DNA from: Planctomycetota bacterium
Lineage (GTDB): Bacteria > Planctomycetota > UBA8108 > UBA1146
Reading direction: 5' to 3'
Assembly: GCA_018694835.1 (NCBI GenBank)
Contig: JABHOG010000019.1
Location: forward strand, 1 to 52,588
Length of the DNA: 52,588 nucleotides
The position numbers and the translations under genes were made by a program. A model generated the notes under the pieces. It made no database searches and was not told the origin of the DNA. It saw only the letters and a program-made list of their open reading frames with translations. Numbering within the stretch: the first letter of the stretch is position 1; the number at the start of each line of letters is the position of its first letter. Shown one piece after another: positions 42,393-52,268 of the stretch.

Positions 42393-44276
42393 ATGAAAAA
42401 AATCTCCATGGTCGCGGCGCTAATCGTCGCATTGTTCATCAATCCACTCCAGGCCTATCAGGCGAACTCAGGCAGGATTGACCTTGTCACCATCGATGTG
42501 AGAGACAAGGACCTCGGCGAGGTCCTGTCCCAGATCGGTGAGCAAGTAGATGTCAACATTGTGGTGGATCCTCAGGTGGAAGAGAAGGTGACGCTTTCTC
42601 TCGACGCCATCGGATGGCGAGAAACTCTCGACATCCTCGCTCGCCAGACCAGTTGCGTGATCATCGTAGAGAGTGACCGTCTGATTCGGTTCACCCAACC
42701 GCCTTCTGTGAACATCGAGTTCCAGAATGCCGATCTTGCCGTTGTGCTGGACCTGCTGGCGAAGCAGTCCGGAGCGAACATCGTCATTGCAGAGAATGTG
42801 GTCGGTAAGGTCAGCTTGACCCTGCGGGACGTCCCATGGCGTGAAGCGCTCAATACCATCGTCAAGACCGCTGGTTACGTGGTGGTCAGTGAGCGCGAGG
42901 GGATCAGCGAGATCATCAGAATCGTTTCGTCGGACCAACTGATCCAGCAACAGGAGACGAGAATCTTCCGCCTGCGCTACATCCGTCCTCCGGAGCAGTA
43001 CGTCGCCATCATTTCCGATATCGACAAGCAAGCAGGAAACGTGTCTCGTGATATCTCTGCAGAGGTAGCAGGAGAGTTCACTCTTCTGAAGGCACTCCGC
43101 AAGGCACTCTCTCCAGGCGGAGAGATGGACTTCGATATCAAGACCAACTCCCTGATCGTCAAGGATATTGCTCCCAGTCTCGATGAGATCGAGAAGATCA
43201 TCGCCGAGATCGACGTCGAGCCGGCTCTGGTTCAGGTCGAGGTCAAATTCATCTCTACCACCAGTGATGACATCCTCGAAGCGGGTCTCAAGTTTGACGA
43301 TCCGAATACTCCGGGACGTGATGGATTCAGGCTCAGTGCTTACGGAACTGCTCCTCTTTCGGCGACTCCGGATCTGTCGGGAACCGGCTCCATCGTCGAT
43401 CCTGTGATTGGCCCGACCTTTCCGGGCTCGAGTGCTCACAACGGCGGCACCTGGCCCTTCGATATCGGCAACATGCAGTCGATCGGTGTCCCTTACCAGG
43501 CTCTTGGAGTACTGGACTTCACCCAGACCAACTTGTTGCTCTCGATGGTCAAGGACGACGAGAACTCGAAGATCATTCAGCAACCGTTCCTGACCACCCT
43601 GGATAACTACCCCTCGACCATCTTCGTCGGGGAGGAGGTTCCGTTTGCGGTTCAGAGCGTGCAGCAGGATCAAAACGGTAATGTGACAGTGTCGATCGAC
43701 GAGAACGATCGGTCCCCGGTCAATGTCGGGTTCACCCTCTATGTCTCTCCGCACGTGATCCCCGACACCGACATGATCTACATGAACGTGATCCCGAAGG
43801 TCTCCACTCTGGTCGGGAATACCTCCGATATTCCTGGATTCGACCGCTTCCGTTTCAGCGATCCGGGCAGTGGCAACAGCGCCTACATCGATCTTCCCCG
43901 GGAGAGCAGCCAGACGGTCGTCACTTACTTGCGCGTCAAGGATGGTCAGACTGCCGTGATCGGTGGCTTGCACACCGAGCGTCGCGTCGAGATCGAATCG
44001 CGCGTCCCACTCCTCTCCGACATTCCCTACCTCGGGGAACTGTTCAAGTGGAGAAGGCGTCAGGCCAATGTCGATCACCTTTTGATTCTCGTGACTCCTC
44101 GTATCCTCAAGAGCGATGAAGTCAGCGATGAGGTCTACAAGAATGCACTTCGTGAGGCCGAGCGCTGGGACTACTTCGAGGAGAAGTACGGCGAGGACGA
44201 AGCAGAAGACGAAGGCGATGACGAGGTGGGTTCGACCGCCGGAAGTGTTACCGTCGAGGAGTCGGAAGAGGGATAA
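42393..44276 (+). CDS. pilQ: Type IV pilus secretin PilQ
   Basis: A 627-aa outer-membrane secretin. A signal peptide ends near residue 22 (NPLQA). Two PilQ/STN-type N-domains follow (VTIDVRDKDLGEVL near 32; VNIEFQNADLAVVLDLLA near 107), then an N1-like domain, and the secretin core from about 375 to 605 with GVLDFTQTNLLLSM, QPFLTTLDN, GEEVPF and DGQTAVIGGLH...VPLLSDIPYLGELF. The C-terminal 30 residues are very acidic (YGEDEAEDEGDDEVG), perhaps in place of a pilotin-binding tail. It lacks the AMIN domains of proteobacterial PilQ. GGGAGGAA lies 11-12 bases before ATG 42393. Confidence 0.93.
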   Translation: MKKISMVAALIVALFINPLQAYQANSGRIDLVTIDVRDKDLGEVLSQIGEQVDVNIVVDPQVEEKVTLSLDAIGWRETLDILARQTSCVIIVESDRLIRFTQPPSVNIEFQNADLAVVLDLLAKQSGANIVIAENVVGKVSLTLRDVPWREALNTIVKTAGYVVVSEREGISEIIRIVSSDQLIQQQETRIFRLRYIRPPEQYVAIISDIDKQAGNVSRDISAEVAGEFTLLKALRKALSPGGEMDFDIKTNSLIVKDIAPSLDEIEKIIAEIDVEPALVQVEVKFISTTSDDILEAGLKFDDPNTPGRDGFRLSAYGTAPLSATPDLSGTGSIVDPVIGPTFPGSSAHNGGTWPFDIGNMQSIGVPYQALGVLDFTQTNLLLSMVKDDENSKIIQQPFLTTLDNYPSTIFVGEEVPFAVQSVQQDQNGNVTVSIDENDRSPVNVGFTLYVSPHVIPDTDMIYMNVIPKVSTLVGNTSDIPGFDRFRFSDPGSGNSAYIDLPRESSQTVVTYLRVKDGQTAVIGGLHTERRVEIESRVPLLSDIPYLGELFKWRRRQANVDHLLILVTPRILKSDEVSDEVYKNALREAERWDYFEEKYGEDEAEDEGDDEVGSTAGSVTVEESEEG

Positions 44277-44298
44277 TCTCTACCATCCTCAGCGACCA

Positions 44299-44337
44299 GG
44301 GGCCCGTTCGGCAAGATGCCGACCGGGCCCCTTTTTT
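44299..44337 (+). terminator. Intrinsic terminator after pilQ
   Basis: A 14-bp GC-rich stem (44299-44312 with 44318-44331, one T-C mismatch) with loop AAGAT, followed by TTTTTT. It is a textbook rho-independent terminator, 23 bases after the pilQ stop. Confidence 0.95.
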
Positions 44338-44493
44338 CATCTGAATTCGGTCGATTTCCTGCTTCTGCTCGACAGGTCCGCTGGACGGCTGCTGTCGCTG
44401 CGATACTCTGGGAGCGCCCGGATGGTCCGGGGCTACTCTGCGGAATGCGACTCGTGCTGGCGATTTTCCAGTCTCTGGATCTCGAGGTCATCG

Positions 44494-45990
44494 ATGCGAC
44501 TGCTGGTCCATTCTCGAGACCGTGACGCCCTGTCCGTGGCTCTCATCGAAGATGATCGGTCGCTCTGGGAGTATCACGAGGAGGACCTGGAGACTTTTCG
44601 TAGCCTCGGGAATGTCTATCTCGGGCGGGTCGTCAACATCGAGCCCGCCATCCAGTCCGCATTCATCGATATCGGTGAGCGGCGCACCGCCTTTCTCCAC
44701 GTCTCCGATCTCCATCCAGCCTACCGAGGAGCGCGCCAGGTGCCGGTTGACCGCCTCGGAGAGCGGCCAGTCAGGGAGCGAGGAGAGGAACGGATTCAGG
44801 AGATCTTGCACCGGGGCCAGGAACTGCTGGTCCAGGTCAGCAAGGAATCGATCGGCCAGAAGGGCCCCACGGTGACGACCTACATCGGTCTTCCAGGGCG
44901 GTCTGTGGTGCTGATGACGGGGCTCGATCGACCCGGAATCTCCAAGAAGATCGTCGATGATCAGGAAAGAGATCGGCTTCGCCAGCTGGCGGAGCAGTTA
45001 CCGAGAATCCCCAATGCAGGGGTCATCATCCGTACAGCGGGCAGAATTCGCGATCTTCAGCAACTGACCGCCGAGGTCGAGGTGCTGGCGGCGAGTTGGG
45101 CGAAGATCTGTCTCAGCGCTGGAGAGGGTGGAGGGCCGGTACTGCTCCACCGAGAGGCGGATCTACTGCTTCGTACCGCTCGAGATCTCGCCTCGGATAC
45201 GATCCAGGAGGTGGTATTTGACGATCCCTGGGCAGCCGAGAAGTTCCTCGAATATAGCAATCAGTGGAATCCAGGAGAAGCGCCTCCGGTTCGTTTGCAT
45301 CGTAGCAAGTCTGCTCTATTCTTGGAGTTCGGAGTTGAATCTCAAATCAATTCTCTCTACGATCGTAAGGTTGCTTTGCCCAGCGGGGGCTCCTTGGTCA
45401 TCGAGGAGACGGAAGCGCTGGTCGCCATCGATGTGAACTCGGGAAGTAGCACGTCCGAAAGTGACCTGGAGAGCACAGCGCTGAGGACCAACCTCGAGGC
45501 CGCTCGAGAAATTGCAAGAAATCTACGCCTCCGGGACATGGGAGGGGTGGTGGTTTGTGATTTTATTGACATGATGGAGGCGGAGAATCGTCGTACCCTC
45601 GAGGATTCATTTCGTGAACTGGTTCGCAATGACCGGGCCAAGATCTGGTTTGCGAAGTTGTCGAGGTTCGGGTTGCTCGAATTGACGAGACAACGCCTCG
45701 GTCCTTCGAAGGATCGGGCGGGTCGCGAGCCCTGTCCCACATGCTTGGGGCGAGGTACGGTACGAAGTGCCAGAAGCGTAGCCTCTGGTGTGATCAGAGA
45801 ATTGCGACAGGGAATTGCGAAGGCCTCCAGCGAGGAGGCACTGATCACCGTGGGTCCACCGGTCAGGGAACTCCTGCTCGGTATCCGACGCGAGGATCTC
45901 GACGCCCTGGAGATGGAATTTGGAAAACGGATCGTGGTGAACGAAGGCCAGGACTGGTCTCCGGAACGATGGACGATCCAGTATCGCTGA
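44494..45990 (+). CDS. rng: Ribonuclease G/E
   Basis: A 498-aa endoribonuclease with the catalytic half only, as in RNase G. The S1 part reads [20 protein letters not shown]. The magnesium-binding Asp313 (VAIDVNSG) and Asp356 (DFIDMM) keep the 43-residue spacing of E. coli RNase E. The zinc link CPTC is present ([11 protein letters not shown]). There is no long C-terminal scaffold. ATG 44494 follows GAGG. It stands directly before rplU-rpmA-obgE, a frequent arrangement. Confidence 0.94.
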   Translation: MRLLVHSRDRDALSVALIEDDRSLWEYHEEDLETFRSLGNVYLGRVVNIEPAIQSAFIDIGERRTAFLHVSDLHPAYRGARQVPVDRLGERPVRERGEERIQEILHRGQELLVQVSKESIGQKGPTVTTYIGLPGRSVVLMTGLDRPGISKKIVDDQERDRLRQLAEQLPRIPNAGVIIRTAGRIRDLQQLTAEVEVLAASWAKICLSAGEGGGPVLLHREADLLLRTARDLASDTIQEVVFDDPWAAEKFLEYSNQWNPGEAPPVRLHRSKSALFLEFGVESQINSLYDRKVALPSGGSLVIEETEALVAIDVNSGSSTSESDLESTALRTNLEAAREIARNLRLRDMGGVVVCDFIDMMEAENRRTLEDSFRELVRNDRAKIWFAKLSRFGLLELTRQRLGPSKDRAGREPCPTCLGRGTVRSARSVASGVIRELRQGIAKASSEEALITVGPPVRELLLGIRREDLDALEMEFGKRIVVNEGQDWSPERWTIQYR

Positions 45991-46017
45991 CAGGGTCAGC
46001 GTTGTGAAAGAGGCGAC

Positions 46018-46332
46018 ATGCACGCGATCATTCGCGATGGTGGTCGACAGTACCGCGTTCAAGAGGGAGAGATCCTGTTTGTAGATCTCCGTCCCGCGGA
46101 ACCGGGCAGTACCATCCAGTTTCCCGAGGTGCTGGCGATCGAGCCTGGCCCGGGTGAGTTTGTCTGTGGAACGCCACTCGTCGAGGGAGCCCACGTCGAG
46201 GCTGAGGTGATCGGAGAGGCGAAGGGACCCAAGGTGATCTTCCATCGCTTCCGTCGCCGCAAGAATTCCCACAGTCGTAAAGGGCACCGTCAACGCTACA
46301 CCAAGGTCCGCATCGGTAAGATTGCCGGATAG
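46018..46332 (+). CDS. rplU: Ribosomal protein bL21
   Basis: A 104-aa large-subunit protein binding 23S r[35 protein letters not shown] and [21 protein letters not shown] are family landmarks. AGAGG precedes ATG 46018. It is followed by rpmA after 40 bases. Confidence 0.97.
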   Translation: MHAIIRDGGRQYRVQEGEILFVDLRPAEPGSTIQFPEVLAIEPGPGEFVCGTPLVEGAHVEAEVIGEAKGPKVIFHRFRRRKNSHSRKGHRQRYTKVRIGKIAG

Positions 46333-46372
46333 TTCTCGCTCCTTCGGGAGTGTTCGACAGGAGAGATGAGAG

Positions 46373-46621
46373 ATGGCACATAAAAAGGGACAGGGCGCGA
46401 CGCGCAACGGCCGCGATTCCAATGCCCAGCATCGTGGAGTGAAGAAGTACGGTGGTGAATCCGTCATCGCTGGAAATATCATTATCCGCCAGTGTGGAAC
46501 CAAGTTTCATCCTGGGCTCAACGTGGGGATGGGCAAGGATTACACCCTGTTTGCTCTCACCGACGGCGTGGTTCGTTTTGGAACCAGAAGCCGAGTCCAT
46601 GTCGATCAGGCTTCGGCCTGA
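46373..46621 (+). CDS. rpmA: Ribosomal protein bL27
   Basis: An 82-aa protein at the peptidyl-transferase centre. The N-terminus [17 protein letters not shown] is not extended, so no N-terminal processing protease of the Firmicute kind is needed. [20 protein letters not shown] residues (here [16 protein letters not shown]) and GRDYTLFAL-like (GKDYTLFAL) complete the match. It lies 25 bases before obgE. Confidence 0.97.
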   Translation: MAHKKGQGATRNGRDSNAQHRGVKKYGGESVIAGNIIIRQCGTKFHPGLNVGMGKDYTLFALTDGVVRFGTRSRVHVDQASA

Positions 46622-46646
46622 TCCTATCTGAGTTGCGACGAGGCCC

Positions 46647-47651
46647 ATGCCAGTCCGATTTGTGGATGAAGGTCACCTGCGGGTGATCAGTGGTAGAGGG
46701 GGTGACGGAAGCGTCTCCTTTCGCCGTGAGAAGTACATCCCTCGTGGTGGCCCCGATGGGGGCGACGGCGGTCGTGGTGGACACATCATTCTTCGTGCCG
46801 ATTCCCATATGCAAACGCTGCTCGATTTTCTCGGGCGCCCGATCTACAAGGCGGAGACTGGGAAAGCAGGTTCAGGCAGAAACTGCAATGGCCGTAGTGG
46901 CGTTGATCTGACCCTCAAACTGCCGATCGGTACCGAGGTGTACGATGCCGCTGAAGGAACTCTGGTCGTCGACCTGACCGAGCCAGACCAAGAGATCATC
47001 GTCGCTCGTGGAGGCTCGGGCGGACGCGGGAATCTCTCCTATGTCAGTTCCACGCACCAGGCACCTCGGGAGTACACGCCAGGCGAGCCCGGCCTTGAGC
47101 GCCATTTTCGTCTCGAACTGAAACTGATCGCCGACATCGGAATGCTCGGGTTACCCAATGCCGGAAAGAGCACCTTTCTCTCGAGAGTCTCGAGAGCCCA
47201 TCCAAAGATAGCGGACTATCCATTCACGACCTTGAAACCACAGCTGGGCATCGCCGAACTCGATCCTACGAGGCGCATCGTCGTGGCTGACATTCCGGGT
47301 CTGATCGAGGGAGCTTCGAAGGGGGTCGGTCTGGGAATCTCCTTCCTCAAGCATCTGCAGAGAACCCGGGTGCTGGTCCATCTGCTCGATCCATACGATC
47401 GCGACCTCGACCAGATCGTCGAGGACCACCGGGTGATACGCCAGGAAGTGGCGACTCACTCTCCCGAACTGGCGGCTCGCCGCTGCCTGAGCGTCCTCAA
47501 CAAGTCCGATCTGATGGTCCCCGAGGAGGCCGAAGAACTGAGGGTGGCACTGGAGGGGCGTCTGGGGGAATCGGTTCTGATGATCTCCGGGGTCACAGGA
47601 AAAGGGGTAGACGCACTGCTGGAGCAGCTCTGGAGCGCTTTACAGCAGTAG
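46647..47651 (+). CDS. obgE: Obg-family GTPase
   Basis: A 334-aa ribosome-assembly and stress GTPase. The glycine-rich Obg fold (residues 1-160; GRGGDGSVSFRREKYIPRGG, GGDGGRGG) precedes the G domain, with G1 GLPNAGKS (168-175), DYPFTTLKP (G2), DIPGLIEGA (G3) and NKSD (G4). There is no C-terminal OCT domain. The short spacing of GAGG to ATG 46647 is typical of closely spaced genes. Confidence 0.96.
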   Translation: MPVRFVDEGHLRVISGRGGDGSVSFRREKYIPRGGPDGGDGGRGGHIILRADSHMQTLLDFLGRPIYKAETGKAGSGRNCNGRSGVDLTLKLPIGTEVYDAAEGTLVVDLTEPDQEIIVARGGSGGRGNLSYVSSTHQAPREYTPGEPGLERHFRLELKLIADIGMLGLPNAGKSTFLSRVSRAHPKIADYPFTTLKPQLGIAELDPTRRIVVADIPGLIEGASKGVGLGISFLKHLQRTRVLVHLLDPYDRDLDQIVEDHRVIRQEVATHSPELAARRCLSVLNKSDLMVPEEAEELRVALEGRLGESVLMISGVTGKGVDALLEQLWSALQQ

Positions 47652-47777
47652 TGGGGTCGCCCCGGCGCCTTCCAGCCCGGGCGTCATCGGCTTCCAAGAG
47701 CATCTCATCGTATTCTTCTGGAGAAGATCTGTGTGCCCTGGCGGGCCTGCAAACCCATAGATCTCCCGGGAGACAAG

Positions 47778-48875
47778 ATGGAATTTCATGAGATGTTGCG
47801 CCGGATGGTACTCGAAAAAGCTTCTGACCTGTTCGTCAAGGTAGGCTGCCCCCCCTCCCTCCGAGTGGATGGAGTGGTCCAGTTCCTCGATTGTGAAGAA
47901 GTGTCTCCGCACGACTCCCAGGAGATCTTGCAGATCATCCAGGATTCGCGCCCCGAAGCACTTCCCCAGAAACTGGATGTGGATACCTCGTATGATCTTC
48001 CCGGAATCGGTAGGTTCCGTGTCAACATCCTGCATCAACGTGGGCAACTTGGCTTCGTCTTCCGCCACGTCAATCAGTCGGTCGCCGATTTCAATGACTT
48101 GAACATGCCCAGAGAAACTCTCATCCAGTTGGCAGAGCAGAAGCGTGGATTGGTCCTGGTGACGGGAAATACCGGCTCGGGTAAGTCGACGACTCTCGCT
48201 GCAATGGTGCACCACATCAACGAGACAGCCAATCGCCACATCATCACCGTAGAAGATCCCATCGAATTCACATTCAAGGATCGAAAGTCGATCATCGATC
48301 AGCGTGAAGTGGGAATCGATACGGAGTCCTTCCCGGTGGCACTGCGTCACTCCTTGCGTCAGAGTCCCGATGTGATCCTGATCGGTGAGATGCGAGACCG
48401 TGAAACGATGGAAGCTGCCATCTCGGCAGCCGAGACGGGGCACCTGGTACTCTCCACTCTTCACACCGTCAATGCCGTTCAGACGCTCGAGAGGATCATC
48501 CACTTCTTCCCTCCGCACCAGCATGAATTGATCCGCTTGCAACTGTCACTGGTGCTCACCGGTGTGGTGTGTCAAAGACTGGTTCCCCTCAAGGATGAGG
48601 CGGGACGAGTTCCGGCGCTGGAGATGATGATCAACAGTCCCACAATCAGAGAATTGCTGAGAGAGGGTCGCACTCACGAACTCGCCGGCGCCCTCAGGGC
48701 GGGGGAGCATTACGGTTCCTGCACCTTTAATCAGTCGCTGAGAAGCCTGTATCAGGCAGATCGGATCACCCTCGAAGAGGCTCTCTCCTATTCTGACTTC
48801 CCCGATGAACTGCAACTGGAACTGCGGGGAGTGGTCAAGGGCGCCGAGATGGGGGACTTCGACTTCGATTACTAG
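47778..48875 (+). CDS. pilT: Type IV pilus retraction ATPase PilT/PilU
   Basis: A 365-aa hexameric secretion ATPase. The N-terminal PAS-like domain starts MEFHEMLRRMVLEKASDLFVK. Walker A GNTGSGKS is at 130-137. The Asp box VEDPIEF, Walker B ILIGEMRDRETMEAAISAAETGH and the His box LSTLHTVNA are present. The C-terminus (ELLREGRTHELAGALRAG, YGSCTFNQSL) lies between PilT and PilU in style, so the exact paralogue is uncertain. GGGAG precedes ATG 47778. No pilB or pilC is in the window. Confidence 0.92.
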   Translation: MEFHEMLRRMVLEKASDLFVKVGCPPSLRVDGVVQFLDCEEVSPHDSQEILQIIQDSRPEALPQKLDVDTSYDLPGIGRFRVNILHQRGQLGFVFRHVNQSVADFNDLNMPRETLIQLAEQKRGLVLVTGNTGSGKSTTLAAMVHHINETANRHIITVEDPIEFTFKDRKSIIDQREVGIDTESFPVALRHSLRQSPDVILIGEMRDRETMEAAISAAETGHLVLSTLHTVNAVQTLERIIHFFPPHQHELIRLQLSLVLTGVVCQRLVPLKDEAGRVPALEMMINSPTIRELLREGRTHELAGALRAGEHYGSCTFNQSLRSLYQADRITLEEALSYSDFPDELQLELRGVVKGAEMGDFDFDY

Positions 48876-48936
48876 CCTCGATCGGCTAGGGGTCGAACCC
48901 TGTTCGAGTTATCCTCCCGGCTAGATGGGAGGACCG

Positions 48937-49677
48937 ATGGGTACGCTTGTCATCGATATCGGCAACACCCGTCTGGCCTGGCGCCTGCGAGATCCTTCGG
49001 GAGTCGTGAGTGGTGGCTCCGCTTCCCATGCCGCGATCGCCGATGCTCTCTCATCCTTGCCGCTGGTCGAAGCCATCGCCATCTCCTCGGTTCAGCGAGC
49101 TCACGAGGGTGAGTTGCAGCAGTGGATCGATGCGTCTCACCAGCCTCCACCGATCTGGATCCGCAGCGGCGCCGACCTTCCAACCACTGTCAAGACCGAT
49201 GAGCCGCACCGTACTGGAGCGGATCGGGCACTCTGCGCCTTCGCATGGGGATGCGCAGGTGAGCAGGGACCGGCGATCATCATCGATGCCGGAACCGCAG
49301 TGACTGTCGATGCGGTCAACTCATCGGGGCAGTTGCTGGGCGGCTGGATCGCTCCCGGCTGGAGTGCTCTGCAACGTGGCCTACAACAGGCCGCTCCAGC
49401 GCTACCACAGATGTCTGAGGAGCAAAGCGAAGAGGCTTCGGTTCCCTGGTCTGGCGAAACTAGCCGTGCCATCCGAGGTGGTATCGAATCGATGTTTATC
49501 GAGGGAGTTCTGGGACTGCGGAGGAGAGTCGAGTCGGAACTCGGTAAAGATGCCACTACCGTCATCACCGGAGGAGATGCGGATCGACTTCTGTCCGCAC
49601 TGCAACCGGCTCGATCACAACCAGACATGGTCCTGGATGGACTCGAACGGATTCTGGAAAGCCGCATTCATGGCTGA
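48937..49677 (+). CDS. coaX: Type III pantothenate kinase
   Basis: A 246-aa enzyme starting coenzyme A synthesis. VIDIGNTRLAWRL (ATP loop), TGADRALCAFAW (pantothenate-binding GxDR) and IIIDAGTAVTVDAV are diagnostic, and GGWIAPGWSAL follows. ATG 48937 is chosen because GGGAGG sits just before it; the in-frame ATG at 48925 overlaps that ribosome site. It overlaps the following GTPase gene by eight bases. Confidence 0.93.
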   Translation: MGTLVIDIGNTRLAWRLRDPSGVVSGGSASHAAIADALSSLPLVEAIAISSVQRAHEGELQQWIDASHQPPPIWIRSGADLPTTVKTDEPHRTGADRALCAFAWGCAGEQGPAIIIDAGTAVTVDAVNSSGQLLGGWIAPGWSALQRGLQQAAPALPQMSEEQSEEASVPWSGETSRAIRGGIESMFIEGVLGLRRRVESELGKDATTVITGGDADRLLSALQPARSQPDMVLDGLERILESRIHG

Positions 49678-50782
49678 TTCAAACTGGATTTCCGAGGTCA
49701 CCGGACCGGGGCGATCCGCCCTGCATGGTGTGATGATTGGCGGTCCCGCAGCGGATCAGTGGCTATCCGATTGCTTTCGCGGAAGTGGATCGTCGCCGCA
49801 CGGTACTCTTCACGATGAGGATGGGACCGTGATCGATGATGTGGTGCTGGTGGAGTGGCCCGGCGAGACATCTCGATACCTGATCACTTGCCACGGCAGT
49901 CCGGTACTGAAAGAGCACATCGTGGATCGGTTCGTGCAACTCGGGGCGACCCAAATCGAGCCGAGGATAGATCTCTGGGGCGATGGAAATGATGTTGGGG
50001 CGGGGATCGCCGCTCAAGCTCGGATCTCCCTGACCCGTGCGTGCAGTCGAGAAGCGTCTGCCTTCTTGCTCGAGCAGGCCTCGAGCTCGGGGCTTGCCGG
50101 TTGGATCGAACGCGCTCTCGAAAGTTCTCCGACCGATGCCGAGCTGAAGCATCTGTTACAAGGTGCAGCGTCGGGGATCGGCGCTCTGGAGGCTCCCAGA
50201 GTGGTGATTTCCGGAGTACCCAATGCTGGCAAAAGCACCCTCTTCAACGAGTTGGTCGGCGAGTCGCGAGCTTTGACCTGGCACCAGCCTGGAACCACTC
50301 GCGACCTGATCGAATCCCAGGCAATTTTCTGCGGATTCCCCATCTCGCTGATCGACGGGGCCGGGATCCGCCAGCTGGGGGAGAGCGTCGAGGAGACGGT
50401 GGAGCGAGAGGGAGTGCGCCGGATGCGGCAGGCGATGAGCAGTGCCGATCTGGTATTGCAACTGGTGCCCCCCTCAGAAGGGGACCTTCGGAGCCGACCG
50501 CTGGAAACTCCCTGCCGGAGAAGCCTTGTCTTTCACAGTCGCTGCGATGAGAATTCACCTGGGGATGCCGAGTACCCGAGAATCTCTGCCATGACCGGCG
50601 AAGGGATCGAAACACTCAAGGTTCTTGTGTTGCAAGAGTTGTACGGCGTCAGTCAGATACCGAGAGGGCAACCTTGTCTCTTCTTGCCGTCCCAACGGCA
50701 TTGGATCGAACAGGCGCTGGTGGCGATCGAAGGAGGAACCGATCCTCGCTCGATTCTCCTCCACCTCGCCGAGTGCATTTGA
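49670..50782 (+). CDS. mnmE: Short MnmE-like GTPase lacking the C-terminal Cys motif
   Basis: A 370-aa protein with MnmE layout: a folate-binding-like N-domain (1-110; TGPGRSALHGVMIGGP, VVLVEWPGETSRY), helices, a G domain and a final helix. G1 GVPNAGKST (182-190) and G2 TTRD (209-212) are normal. G3 is DGAGI (229-233) instead of DTAG, and the G4 position reads HSRCD (289-293) instead of NKxD. The protein ends LLHLAECI, without the CxGK motif that MnmE uses for the tRNA reaction, and is about 80 residues shorter than usual. Guanine specificity and wobble-uridine modification are therefore doubtful. ATG 49670 overlaps coaX. Confidence 0.75.
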   Translation: MADSNWISEVTGPGRSALHGVMIGGPAADQWLSDCFRGSGSSPHGTLHDEDGTVIDDVVLVEWPGETSRYLITCHGSPVLKEHIVDRFVQLGATQIEPRIDLWGDGNDVGAGIAAQARISLTRACSREASAFLLEQASSSGLAGWIERALESSPTDAELKHLLQGAASGIGALEAPRVVISGVPNAGKSTLFNELVGESRALTWHQPGTTRDLIESQAIFCGFPISLIDGAGIRQLGESVEETVEREGVRRMRQAMSSADLVLQLVPPSEGDLRSRPLETPCRRSLVFHSRCDENSPGDAEYPRISAMTGEGIETLKVLVLQELYGVSQIPRGQPCLFLPSQRHWIEQALVAIEGGTDPRSILLHLAECI

Positions 50783-50792
50783 GAGGGATCAG

Positions 50793-51710
50793 ATGACGAG
50801 AGAAGCCCAACGAGATCTTGTGGATCTATCAGACCTCACCCCCGAGGTGATCGGCCAGATACTCGAGAGAGCCAAGCAGATGCGTGAGTGCCCGGTTCCG
50901 CTGTGGACCACCGGAGTGCGGCATGTCGGTTTGATCTTCTCGGAGCCGAGTACCCGAACTAGCCTTTCCTTCGTCGCCGCAGCCCATCGTCTCGGTGCCG
51001 AGGTTCTCGAACTTCGTGCTGAGGCTTCCAGTCTGCGCAAGGGAGAAACTATACTCGACACGGCATCGACACTGGAATCGCTCGGGGCCTCGGCACTGGT
51101 GATTCGCGATGCTGATCCCGACACGGCCCCACTGCTGGCGAAGCAATGCCAGGCGGGAGTCATCAATGGAGGGGGGGGGGCACGCTCCCATCCGAGCCAG
51201 GGATTACTCGATGCCTTGACGCTGATCGATGAGTTCGGAGACCTCGAGGGGAAATGCATCGGGATCGTCGGAGATCTGCTCCACAGCCGCGTGGCGCGCA
51301 GCGACCTGGTCGCATTCCGAGCACTGGGCGCAAGGGTGGTGATGGTGGCTCCCGATCAATGGCAAGATGAGACGCTGGCCGGCACCGGAGTCGAACTGGA
51401 GACGGATCTCGATACCGTCTTGCCACATCTCGACGCCATTCAACTGTTGCGCATTCAGCATGAGCGTCTCGACTCGCAAGAGGGGATCGATTCGCTACAG
51501 TACCAGCAACAGTATCAACTGGATCAGCGACGTCTCGAGATGACGAAGCAGTCGTTAGTGGTGCTCCACCCCGGCCCGATGAATCGCGGTGTCGAGATCA
51601 CCTCTGAGGTGGCGGACGGGGCGCGCTCGCGGATTCGTCAGCAGGTGGCGAACGGGGTTCCGCTGCGGATGGCACTGCTGGAGAGAGCCTTCGGAGAGGG
51701 CCAGGTCTAG
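50793..51710 (+). CDS. pyrB: Aspartate carbamoyltransferase catalytic subunit
   Basis: A 305-aa enzyme joining carbamoyl phosphate (the CarAB product) and aspartate. The carbamoyl-phosphate loop SEPSTRTS is at 50-57, HPSQGLLDALTLIDEFG follows near 133, and HPGPMNRGVEI lies near the end. The segment before HPSQ is NGGGGARS, where most relatives have N-A-G-D-G; it is encoded by a run of ten G (51171-51180). GAGAGG precedes ATG 50793. No pyrI or pyrC is adjacent. Confidence 0.93.
   Translation: MTREAQRDLVDLSDLTPEVIGQILERAKQMRECPVPLWTTGVRHVGLIFSEPSTRTSLSFVAAAHRLGAEVLELRAEASSLRKGETILDTASTLESLGASALVIRDADPDTAPLLAKQCQAGVINGGGGARSHPSQGLLDALTLIDEFGDLEGKCIGIVGDLLHSRVARSDLVAFRALGARVVMVAPDQWQDETLAGTGVELETDLDTVLPHLDAIQLLRIQHERLDSQEGIDSLQYQQQYQLDQRRLEMTKQSLVVLHPGPMNRGVEITSEVADGARSRIRQQVANGVPLRMALLERAFGEGQV
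51171..51180 (+). repeat. G10 homopolymer inside pyrB
   Basis: Ten consecutive G encode part of the Gly126-Gly129 stretch of PyrB. Such runs are prone to polymerase slippage and sequencing error; the frame is open as given, and a one-base change would truncate the enzyme. Confidence 0.9.
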
Positions 51711-51714
51711 AGCA

Positions 51715-52110
51715 GTGGCAGTAGAGGGGCGAACGCAGTGGAGCTGGTTTCCGTGGATTGTCATGGCGCTGGTGGCGATTGCTGGACTGCTGCCGGGGGA
51801 GTGGATCGCTGAGACTGTGCCGCGCTCCTGGCTGGCTCCGGGGCGCGACAAGATCGGTCACGCGGTGGGATTCATGCTGTTGACCCTGACCTTTCGATTC
51901 TGGCGCGGAAGAGGTGCTGTTGCTGTCGAATGGATTCCCGGATCGGTGTTGATCCTGACCGGTTTCGCTCTCATTCACGAGTATTCACAGCAGTGGATTC
52001 CTGACCGCACCCCCGATGGAGAAGACCTGGTCGCAGACCTGCTGGGAATTGGAGTGGGGATCCTCCTCGCTGTGTGGTTGTTTCCGGCAAAAGGTTCAAA
52101 ATCGGCGTGA
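51715..52110 (+). CDS. VanZ-like membrane protein
   Basis: A 131-aa protein with four membrane helices. DKIGHAVGFMLLTLTFRFW, LIHEYSQQWIPDRTPDGEDLVADLLGIGVG gives the E-x-x-Q-x-x-x-P-x-R-x-x-D pattern of VanZ-type proteins (residues near 70-105). GTG 51715 starts four bases after the pyrB stop; the ribosome site is weak, and coupling to pyrB is likely. The function of chromosomal VanZ-like proteins is poorly known. Confidence 0.8.
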   Translation: MAVEGRTQWSWFPWIVMALVAIAGLLPGEWIAETVPRSWLAPGRDKIGHAVGFMLLTLTFRFWRGRGAVAVEWIPGSVLILTGFALIHEYSQQWIPDRTPDGEDLVADLLGIGVGILLAVWLFPAKGSKSA

Positions 52111-52268
52111 ATAATCGTTCGATCCCTCCGTCATCTTCATCCTGAGCCGATCCATCCGTGCCCGTTTCGTCGGGAAATGGGCAATTCTGTGTCCGTGGGT
52201 CGCCTGAGCCACTCCTCGCTCCCTTCCCGGCGGCTGGAGTGGTATCCTGAGAGTAGTCCCGCAGCTGC

